Shown here: one piece after another, positions 1 through 5,415 of the stretch
Layout: every line of letters starts with the position of its first letter
Position numbering within the stretch: position 1 is the stretch's first letter
Source: Bacteroidota bacterium
GTDB lineage: Bacteria > Bacteroidota > Ignavibacteria > Ignavibacteriales > Ignavibacteriaceae
NCBI GenBank assembly: GCA_021793635.1
Contig: JAJYSI010000264.1
Span: forward strand, 1-5,415
Reading direction: 5' to 3'
Length of the DNA: 5,415 nucleotides
Notes under the pieces: generated by a model
The model's database searches: none
Told to the model about the DNA's origin: nothing
What the model saw: only the letters and a program-made list of their open reading frames with translations
Program-made: the position numbers and the translations under genes

Positions 1-1587
1 GATCTCGGTAAAATCTCCTTCATAATAGAAATTAAAAAACAGTGTTCCAAGGATCCTTGTATTAATTTGTGCATTTATAGATTTTTGGAAAAACTTGCTC
101 GCATTATACCCAAAATTATAAGTTATGTTTGAAAAACCTATAGAAATAGTTGAGACATTGAAAGGTAAATATTTATAAAGTGTAATGCCGTAAATTGATC
201 CATCCTGGAAATTGTTGTAGACTCTGTTAAAATTTACTATCGCGGTAATGTCGAGTAACGGTATCTCAGATTCGGAAATAGAAATACTAAAGTTTCTTGA
301 TGCTCTAATGTCGCCTTTCTGATAGCTGTAGCCTCCGTTTAGGTTAATGAACAATCCCATAACCGGTCTTAAGAAAAACCCGAGCTGCAAGCCTTGCCGC
401 ATTTCATTGGTAAACAAGCTATCCAAAAAACTTTTGAATGTCTGGTAATAGATTACGTTTTTTCTTGCATCATAGGATAAATTAATAGAAATAATTCTTG
501 CAGGCGTATATTGAGCGTTAAAGAAAAGACTTGTCAAGGAAAACTCACTTTGCTGAACATTATTTTGTTCCTTGTATAGATCAACTTCCGATGAGAGGAA
601 AAAATACAAATTCGTAAAAGCATTATCGGTATGTTGGAAGTAGAGGAATCTTCTATCGGTTTGCAAGTGGTTTGTTTGTTGAAATATGGCAAGCGTACTT
701 TGCATAACTCCGCTGTTAACCGAATCGCTTCTATTCAAATATGCGCCGTACTCAAATAGCTGAGAGTTTAACCCAAGATTATAATAATCGGGTCTCGAGC
801 CAATAACACCACCCAGCGCAAAATTTCCGAAAGATTTTTCTGTTTGCAATCCATCAATGGGACCAACGCTTGAAATGTTATTATTGATATGTCGCCCCAG
901 CCAAACATTAAAGCCGTTTACTTTATATCCAAGGGATAAATCATAAACTCTTAGATTATTAAAAACATTTGCCTTAACATCCCGCCATTCCGAGCTCATG
1001 TAAGAGAGATTCATATAATTAGAAAAATAGAACGAACTTCCGCCGATATTTTCTGCTTGCATATTTAACGAATAGTTCCATCTTTGAATGCCGACACTGT
1101 TTGGATAATTAGCATAGTTGGAAAATGAATTGGCATTGAAGCTTCCATAAAAGTATTTCCTGTTTGCCGGAACGGTAAGTTTGTCTGCTTTAACTGTTTG
1201 TGCTTTTGTAGACTGAACAAGATTAGTATCTTTTTCACTTCCGGCTTTTATAACTTGAGTAATATCAGGCTCATCTTTACCAACAAGAGCGAAAATAATA
1301 TCGCCGACTTTTACATTAGTATCCCCGACCTTCTCGCCAGCAACTGATTGTGAAGATAAATACTTTACTACCATAACAGGAATAATTTTTCTTCCATATT
1401 CAGAATAAAGTGTATCACCACCGGAGATACCATCCGTATTTTTGAACTGCAGATAAATATTTTGAGAAGTAATGAAAGAAACCTTACCCTCTTTTTTATT
1501 AACTTTTCTATCATGCGCAAGAAGAGAGTATGATATTAGTAACATAAGGACAATTAACTTAAACATCTCTCTCAAATTATTGTTCAT
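1..1587 (-). CDS. Outer-membrane beta-barrel protein with N-terminal SH3-like domain (3' end missing)
   Basis: An uninterrupted frame of 529 codons runs from the ATG at 1587 to the left edge with no stop, so the C-terminus lies outside the window. Residues 1-24 are a Sec signal peptide (hydrophobic 11-23, likely cleavage after Ala24). Residues about 33-103 form a small beta domain with the pattern G-K-V...I-Y-L-Q-F...G-G-D-T-L-Y...K-V-G-D-I-I, resembling SH3-like/FlgT C-terminal-like folds (inference). A polar Lys/Thr/Asp linker covers about 104-137. From about 143 onward the sequence alternates aromatic and polar residues in short strands with Asn/Ser/Gly turns, typical of outer-membrane barrels. 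No Cys and no heme motif occurs in the visible part. A strong GGAGGAG ribosome site supports this start; Met8 is a weaker alternative. It starts 5 nt after the 19-heme cytochrome gene, which suggests a shared job, such as a sleeve or surface anchor for the cytochromes. Specific function is not recognised. Confidence 0.85.
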   Translation of the reverse strand, partial: MNNNLREMFKLIVLMLLISYSLLAHDRKVNKKEGKVSFITSQNIYLQFKNTDGISGGDTLYSEYGRKIIPVMVVKYLSSQSVAGEKVGDTNVKVGDIIFALVGKDEPDITQVIKAGSEKDTNLVQSTKAQTVKADKLTVPANRKYFYGSFNANSFSNYANYPNSVGIQRWNYSLNMQAENIGGSSFYFSNYMNLSYMSSEWRDVKANVFNNLRVYDLSLGYKVNGFNVWLGRHINNNISSVGPIDGLQTEKSFGNFALGGVIGSRPDYYNLGLNSQLFEYGAYLNRSDSVNSGVMQSTLAIFQQTNHLQTDRRFLYFQHTDNAFTNLYFFLSSEVDLYKEQNNVQQSEFSLTSLFFNAQYTPARIISINLSYDARKNVIYYQTFKSFLDSLFTNEMRQGLQLGFFLRPVMGLFINLNGGYSYQKGDIRASRNFSISISESEIPLLDITAIVNFNRVYNNFQDGSIYGITLYKYLPFNVSTISIGFSNITYNFGYNASKFFQKSINAQINTRILGTLFFNFYYEGDFTEI

Positions 1588-1592
1588 GAATA

Positions 1593-3032
1593 TTAATCTC
1601 CTCCGCCCGTTGGATGACATCCGTAACATGAAGTCGGGCTATATACATAGCCACTAACCCCGGAATGGTGAGAATCAGCGCTAGCCTGACTGTGGCATGT
1701 AGCTGTACAAGAGAAAGCTACAAAATTGGAAGCGGTCGTATGACATGTATTGCATGTTGAAATATTATGGTCCCCTGTCAGTGGAAAATATGTAGTATGA
1801 TTAAATGTAGATGGTGTCCACCCGGAAGTGGTATGGCACTGAGAACAATCTGTCGGGAAACCTGATGTTTGGTGAGCAGGATTAGTTGTTCCTGCATAAT
1901 CTTGTTGATGGCAGCCATAACATGCAGGCGATAAGTTTGTATAATTTGAATTATGACAAGCCTGACATGTAACAGTTGTGTGTACACCGGTCAATGGGAA
2001 ACCGGTATTATTATGGTTGAAACTTGCATCGCCGAAACTTGTTGTTGTATGGCACTGCGAACAATCATGAGAAAAACCTTGCGATAAATGGTTCGGGTCA
2101 GTTGTATTGTTATACTGTGTTGCATGGCACGAATAACAATCTGTGGGTGTGTTTGTATATCCGGCTGTGTGGCAAGACTGACATGAAACGGAAGCGTGTG
2201 CACCAGTTAAAGGGAAACCCGTAGTGTTATGATTAAAGGTTGCTTGAGCAAATGTTGTAGTATTATGGCAATCCTGGCAAGTTGTTGGGAACTTTGCAGC
2301 AACGTGATCGGGATTTTTTGCAGTAATATAATTCTGCTTATGGCAAGGATAGCAATCGGTAGTTAAGCCTTTAAAATTACTTCCGGGCGCATGACAAGTA
2401 AAGCAATTCTGAACATTATGTCCTCCAACTAGCGGGAAGAAACTGTGATTAAAACTAGTATTACCCCAAGTGAAATTAGCTATGCTATGACAAGTTTGGC
2501 AGTCAGTAGAAAAATTTGCTTGCACATGATTGGGCGAAGTAGTTGCGTAATATTGCTGTTTATGACAGCTAAAGCAGGAAACGCTTTGAGCAGGAAAATA
2601 TAAATTTGCATATCCCGAATGGCAGCTTTGGCAATCTACATTTAAATGAACTCCAATGAGAGGAAATCTGCTATTTTGATGCATCTGAATTATATTAAAA
2701 ACTACCCATGTATTTGTTGTATGGCATTGAACGCAGTTAGTTCCAACACTGTTTTGATGAACATCCTTATGACATGATTCGCACTGAATTTTAACATCGG
2801 AAAACACCAAACTCTTATGACATGATTGACAACTAACAGAAACATGCTGCCCGGTAAGTTTAAAAGATGTTTCAGTGTTGTGGTCAAACTTTATATTCTT
2901 TGGAATATTTTTCCAATTTGTTGATTCATGGCAATTTGAGCAGTCTATTTTAAGTAAATTGCCGTGTGGCGATTGCGCAAAAATGCTCGCCGCACTAATC
3001 AACAAAAATATTATGCATGACAAGAGGCGCAT
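1593..3032 (-). CDS. Secreted 19-heme c-type cytochrome, lysine-poor paralogue
   Basis: Exported electron-transfer protein of 479 aa, paralogous to the upstream 20-heme protein. The signal peptide is residues 1-19 (likely cleavage A19|Q20). Cys6 lies too early for a lipobox, so it is not a lipoprotein by this evidence. There are 18 CxxCH sites at 31, 68, 84, 100, 134, 153, 178, 210, 227, 252, 284, 299, 324, 356, 371, 396, 427 and 469, plus a CX3CH at 442-447. One head heme precedes six three-heme modules starting at about 49, 116, 194, 266, 338 and 410. Modules 2-5 carry a P-x-H histidine where the paralogue has D-V-H; module 1 keeps D-V-H. Residues 248-479 contain no Lys, Arg or Glu and are rich in Thr, Asn, Ser and His, unlike its neighbour. 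The start codon overlaps the end of the upstream gene by 22 nt. A surface-exposed position is possible but not shown. Confidence 0.95.
   Translation of the reverse strand: MRLLSCIIFLLISAASIFAQSPHGNLLKIDCSNCHESTNWKNIPKNIKFDHNTETSFKLTGQHVSVSCQSCHKSLVFSDVKIQCESCHKDVHQNSVGTNCVQCHTTNTWVVFNIIQMHQNSRFPLIGVHLNVDCQSCHSGYANLYFPAQSVSCFSCHKQQYYATTSPNHVQANFSTDCQTCHSIANFTWGNTSFNHSFFPLVGGHNVQNCFTCHAPGSNFKGLTTDCYPCHKQNYITAKNPDHVAAKFPTTCQDCHNTTTFAQATFNHNTTGFPLTGAHASVSCQSCHTAGYTNTPTDCYSCHATQYNNTTDPNHLSQGFSHDCSQCHTTTSFGDASFNHNNTGFPLTGVHTTVTCQACHNSNYTNLSPACYGCHQQDYAGTTNPAHQTSGFPTDCSQCHTTSGWTPSTFNHTTYFPLTGDHNISTCNTCHTTASNFVAFSCTATCHSQASADSHHSGVSGYVYSPTSCYGCHPTGGGD
1598..1604 (-). promoter_or_regulatory. Ribosome binding site of the beta-barrel gene
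   Basis: GGAGGAG on the minus strand, 10 nt before the ATG at 1587. It lies within the last codons (Gly-Gly-Asp) of the 19-heme cytochrome gene, whose stop codon sits between this site and the start. It is the only strong Shine-Dalgarno match at the three junctions, and it decides the start in favour of Met1 over Met8. The other two downstream genes start inside overlaps without a clear site. Confidence 0.75.
1614..2888 (-). repeat. Six tandem three-heme modules in the 19-heme cytochrome
   Basis: Modules start near 2888, 2687, 2453, 2237, 2021 and 1805. The last four starts are spaced exactly 216 nt (72 codons). Modules 3-5 share F-N-H, F-P-L-x-G-x-H, CxxCH, C-Y-x-C-H, P-x-H and C-x-x-C-H in order. 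The sixth module has a CX3CH second heme and His455/456 in place of the P-x-H histidine. Confidence 0.9.
1692..1709 (-). other. Atypical CX3CH heme-attachment site
   Basis: Residues 442-447 of the 19-heme cytochrome read C-T-A-T-C-H, one residue longer than the standard CxxCH. It sits where every other module has its second heme, and the frame continues normally to another CxxCH at 469. Expanded CXnCH sites are known in some multiheme cytochromes, so heme attachment is plausible, though not certain. Confidence 0.75.
3011..3032 (-). other. 22-nt gene overlap coding a heme motif in one frame and a signal peptide in the other
   Basis: In the upstream frame these bases encode the last heme site, CASCH, then Ala and stop. 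In the downstream frame they encode the start Met-Arg-Leu-Leu-Ser-Cys-Ile of the 19-heme cytochrome's signal peptide. Upstream bases (TTGAAAGACTTTAA) give at best a weak ribosome site, so translational coupling is likely. Confidence 0.85.
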
Positions 3033-4630
3033 TTAAAGTCTTTCAATTTATATTGTATAAAAACGTTTCCATTCTCCGTAACTTTTTTATGACAGGATGA
3101 ACATGATACTTTTTCGTGAGCACCTTTCAATGGGAAATTAGATTTTTCATGATCAAATTTTATAGGTTTCCAATTATTGTAGCCATGACAGTTTTCGCAT
3201 ATAGGCTTACTAGCAATTTTATTAGAATTAAATTGACCGAAGTGCACATCGTTATGGCATGTAGTGCAGTTCAAATGAAGTGAAGCAAATCTGAAAGAAA
3301 TTTTCCCGGATTCATTTTTTTCTTCATGACAATCCCTGCAAGAAACAGAAGAATGTTTACCCGACAACTTGAAGTTTGTAAGATCGTGATCAAAATGAAT
3401 TTTCTTCCAATCATCGGTAACATGGCACGATTCACATCTATTATCGGGCATAAACTTTTCGGTTAATTCTGTTCCGTGAACATTTTCATGACAGTCGATG
3501 CATTTAATTCCAATATTTCTAAAGCGCCATTGTTTTAAGTTTGTTTTGTAATGACACGATTGACAAGAGACGGCTAAATGCGCACCCGTTAACGGGAGTT
3601 TTGCTTTGTTATGTTCCCGAATAGTAAATAGGGTTGTTTTAAAACTGAAGATATCATGGCATTCTTTGCAGTCGGTTACAACATTATTAACAGTAAATTC
3701 GCCGAAGTGAGCATCTTTATGGCAGTCAGTGCATTTTGCAAATTTTGGTTTAGAGAGTAAATTTTCCCCGTGGCAATCTACACATGAAACACGTTGGTGA
3801 GCGCCTTCAAGCGGAAATCGAGTCTTACTGTGATCAAAAGTATTTTTGTTCATAATTTTAAATGATTCGACATTATGGCATCTAACACAATTTTCGCCAA
3901 ATTGTCCTTTATGAACATCTTGATGACAGGGGGTACAGTTTCTGAATTGTAGTCCGGCAAATTTTTGAAACGATTTTCCGTTCAATGTTTCTTTCATGTG
4001 ACATTTAACGCACTCAACTTTTGTATGTGCACCGGATAGTTTAAATTTTGCAGTTTCATGATTAAACAAAGCAGCAGGTTTAAACATTACAGTATTATGG
4101 CAGGAGGCGCAATTATTACCAAGAGTATTTTGATGAACGTCCTTATGGCACGAGACACAGTTGGTACTTAGCCCCAGGTAGGTTCCATTTCTTTTTTTGA
4201 AGAGAGAATTCGTTATAAAATTTGTTTGATGACACTCTTCGCATTTTATTTGCGAATGTTTTCCATCCAGTTTGAATCCCGCTTTATTATGATCGAACTT
4301 ATCGGGATAAAAATTTATTATTCTAAAGCTTCTTCCGTGATGTTCGCTGTGGCAGTCCCAACAATTTTTGTTCTTGACGTCAGAGCTTGAATGGTAACCT
4401 ATGTTTCCATCAATCATAGTTTTTATTTCGGCATGACAAGAAAGACAGCGGGAGTTCTCCAATTGTTTCCCCATCACATGACACTTCGTACAGTTGCTTA
4501 AACCTTCAAGCTTTGCATGAGCAAAGGTTAAATTACCGGGAGAAATTTGAGCATGTATTTTAGATGAATATGACAATAGAATCATAAATGCGTACAAAAT
4601 ATTTTTAATGGTCTTTATTTTAATTTTCAT
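3011..4630 (-). CDS. Secreted 20-heme c-type cytochrome (cytochrome c3-like/CxxCH repeat family)
   Basis: Periplasmic or exported electron-transfer protein of 539 aa. The N-terminus is a Sec signal peptide: basic residues 2-9, hydrophobic 11-21, likely cleavage after Ala27. I count 20 CxxCH sites, starting at residues 47, 62, 90, 130, 158, 174, 207, 232, 248, 283, 300, 321, 356, 377, 399, 431, 455, 478, 510 and 534. The first three form a non-repeating head with extra His at 38, 80 and 97/98. Six modules of 73-79 residues then begin at about 112, 189, 265, 338, 413 and 492. A full module reads F-D-H, F-x-L-x-G-x-H, C-x-x-C-H, C-x-x-C-H-x-D-V-H, C-x-x-C-H. The last module stops after its second heme. 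About 60 lysines make the protein basic. The start lies inside the upstream gene and has no clear Shine-Dalgarno sequence, so translational coupling is likely. The exact partner and potential range are unknown. Confidence 0.95.
   Translation of the reverse strand: MKIKIKTIKNILYAFMILLSYSSKIHAQISPGNLTFAHAKLEGLSNCTKCHVMGKQLENSRCLSCHAEIKTMIDGNIGYHSSSDVKNKNCWDCHSEHHGRSFRIINFYPDKFDHNKAGFKLDGKHSQIKCEECHQTNFITNSLFKKRNGTYLGLSTNCVSCHKDVHQNTLGNNCASCHNTVMFKPAALFNHETAKFKLSGAHTKVECVKCHMKETLNGKSFQKFAGLQFRNCTPCHQDVHKGQFGENCVRCHNVESFKIMNKNTFDHSKTRFPLEGAHQRVSCVDCHGENLLSKPKFAKCTDCHKDAHFGEFTVNNVVTDCKECHDIFSFKTTLFTIREHNKAKLPLTGAHLAVSCQSCHYKTNLKQWRFRNIGIKCIDCHENVHGTELTEKFMPDNRCESCHVTDDWKKIHFDHDLTNFKLSGKHSSVSCRDCHEEKNESGKISFRFASLHLNCTTCHNDVHFGQFNSNKIASKPICENCHGYNNWKPIKFDHEKSNFPLKGAHEKVSCSSCHKKVTENGNVFIQYKLKDFKCASCHA
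3017..4297 (-). repeat. Six tandem three-heme modules in the 20-heme cytochrome
   Basis: Protein-level tandem repeats with starts near 4297, 4066, 3838, 3619, 3394 and 3157 (spacing 219-237 nt). Each shows F-D/N-H or its equivalent, L-x-G-x-H and three CxxCH sites, and modules 1-5 carry D/N-V/A-H four residues after the second heme His. The sixth module lacks this His and the third heme. Repeats are clear in protein and diverged in DNA, so the duplication is old. Confidence 0.9.
4620..4630 (-). other. 11-nt gene overlap, oxidoreductase/20-heme cytochrome
   Basis: The cytochrome ATG is formed by the last four codons of the oxidoreductase (Lys-His-Glu-Asn-stop), in another frame. The upstream bases show no clear Shine-Dalgarno sequence. 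Ribosomes ending the first gene probably reinitiate here, which would tie cytochrome output to that of the flavoprotein. Confidence 0.8.
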
Positions 4631-5415
4631 GCTTTAAAATAGCTTCGCCGAATTTTTTAGTAATATGGATTCCTGTTTTCTGTAGAAAATCTGTCGGAAG
4701 CAATCCGCCCGCTAAGATGTAAACAAGATCATTCTCGAGTTCCAGCAACTTGTCTGAATTATTAAATGCGAGAATGACTTTATCCCCAAGAATTTCTTTT
4801 ATATTTGAGTTAAAGATTATTTCAACTTTCTTTTGAAAAGATGCTTCGGTAATATTTTCTAAGTTCCTCGGTTTAATTCTTGAAAAACTGTCACTCCGGT
4901 AAGAAAGTCCAACCATATTCTGACCCGATTGAGAAAGCATAAGCGCAGCTTCGATAGCTGAATCACCCCCGCCAACAACAAGGATTTTTTTATTAGAAAT
5001 CAATTCGGGTTCCATTAGGCGATATGCCACTTTTTCTCTTTCCTCACCCGGCACGCCAAGTTTACACGGCGATCCTCTTCGCCCAATAGCGATAATAACT
5101 CCTTTGGAAGTATAAATTCCCTTTGATGATTTAACTTCGAAACGATCTTTTATTTTTGCTATGGATTCAACTTTTTCATTTTCATTTATAGATATTTTAT
5201 TTTCTTTTAAGATTGAATGCCAAATTTCCAAAAGTTCCGGTTTGGAAGTTTCTTTCATTTTCAATTTGCCATGCATAGGAAGCTCTACAGGAGAGGTCAT
5301 AATTATTTTTGAGCGCGGGAAATTATAAATCGTACCTCCAAGGGTATCTTGTTCAAGAGTTAAGAAACGTAGTTTGTTTTTAGCCGCTGTTAAGGAAGCT
5401 GAAATACCTGCAGGC
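4620..5415 (-). CDS. NAD(P)/FAD-dependent oxidoreductase, thioredoxin-reductase-like fold (5' end missing)
   Basis: Probable cytoplasmic flavoprotein moving electrons between NAD(P)H and an unknown partner. The reading frame is open to the right edge, so the Met at 5300 is internal. The first visible residues, PAG, fit the end of the GxGPAG FAD-binding loop and are followed by a QDTLGG segment. Visible residues 109-124 hold an AIGRR...GVPGE stretch typical of the FAD/NAD junction. Residues 148-153 (GGGDSA) are the NAD(P) Rossmann loop, and residues 225-243 (ND-VYILAGG-PTDFL) match the C-terminal FAD-contacting motif. The CxxC redox pair that true thioredoxin reductases carry just before the NAD(P) loop is absent; only one Cys (117) is visible. 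It is therefore not a classical thioredoxin reductase; it resembles ferredoxin-NADP reductase/YpdA-type relatives. Only about 10-15 residues of the FAD domain should be missing, but an N-terminal ferredoxin domain could also lie outside the window. Its last 11 nt overlap the next gene. No signal peptide or membrane segment is visible. Confidence 0.9.
   Translation of the reverse strand, partial: PAGISASLTAAKNKLRFLTLEQDTLGGTIYNFPRSKIIMTSPVELPMHGKLKMKETSKPELLEIWHSILKENKISINENEKVESIAKIKDRFEVKSSKGIYTSKGVIIAIGRRGSPCKLGVPGEEREKVAYRLMEPELISNKKILVVGGGDSAIEAALMLSQSGQNMVGLSYRSDSFSRIKPRNLENITEASFQKKVEIIFNSNIKEILGDKVILAFNNSDKLLELENDLVYILAGGLLPTDFLQKTGIHITKKFGEAILKHEN

Noticed and set aside
1588..1592. 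Terminator or promoter between the 19-heme cytochrome and barrel genes
   Set aside because: The gap is only 5 nt and contains no hairpin; it serves as a ribosome-site spacer.
1472..1657. Plus-strand frame of 61 codons
   Set aside because: Antisense to the barrel gene's signal-peptide region and the end of the 19-heme gene. It has no ribosome site or recognisable protein character.
1778..2203. Two consecutive minus-strand frames of about 70 codons (1778-1987 and 1991-2203)
   Set aside because: They lie in a shifted frame inside the 19-heme gene. They resemble each other only because the real gene repeats every 216 nt.
2024..2224. Plus-strand frame of 66 codons
   Set aside because: Antisense shadow of the cytochrome repeats; no independent coding signal.
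1614..2453. Regular spacing that could suggest a CRISPR or non-coding satellite array
   Set aside because: The period is 216 nt, the copies are diverged in DNA and the conserved part is the in-frame heme motif, so this is a coding repeat.
2702..2887. Minus-strand frame of 61 codons
   Set aside because: Shifted-frame shadow within the first modules of the 19-heme gene.
3009..3032. Possible lipobox (Leu-Leu-Ser-Cys) at the start of the 19-heme cytochrome
   Set aside because: The Cys is residue 6 with no hydrophobic core before it; the hydrophobic core follows it and a normal cleavage site is at residue 19.
5298..5300. Met at 5300 as the start of the oxidoreductase
   Set aside because: The frame stays open to the right edge and encodes conserved FAD-domain residues (PAG, QDTLGG) upstream of this Met.

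Overview
The window is a single tightly packed minus-strand operon, read from right to left, with both ends cut. Order of transcription: (1) the C-terminal 264 residues of a thioredoxin-reductase-like NAD(P)/FAD oxidoreductase; (2) a secreted 20-heme c-type cytochrome of 539 aa; (3) a secreted 19-heme c-type cytochrome of 479 aa; (4) the first 529 residues of an outer-membrane beta-barrel protein that runs off the left edge. The first two junctions overlap (11 nt and 22 nt) and the third has a 5-nt gap, so there is no room for internal promoters or terminators. The operon promoter must lie beyond the right edge. I see no RNA gene, mobile element, CRISPR array or plus-strand gene.

The DNA is AT-rich and the cytochromes are built from F-D/N-H...F-x-L-x-G-x-H...C-x-x-C-H modules. 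Together with Sec signal peptides and an outer-membrane barrel this points to a Gram-negative bacterium, most likely of the Bacteroidota/Ignavibacteriota/Chlorobiota group. This is inference from style and not a database match.

The two cytochromes are paralogous tandem-repeat proteins. Each has six modules of about 72-77 residues; a full module carries three heme sites and three conserved extra histidines, enough for every heme to be bis-His ligated. The first protein is lysine-rich. The second is rich in Thr, Ser and Asn, and its last 232 residues contain no Lys, Arg or Glu. It also carries one CX3CH heme site.

A reasonable working model is a trans-envelope redox conduit. The cytoplasmic flavoprotein would handle NAD(P)H, the two cytochromes (39 predicted hemes) would carry electrons through the periplasm and possibly to the cell surface, and the barrel would serve as outer-membrane sleeve or anchor, similar in logic to porin-cytochrome complexes but with different parts. 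Direction of electron flow, the link across the inner membrane and the terminal acceptor cannot be read from this window.
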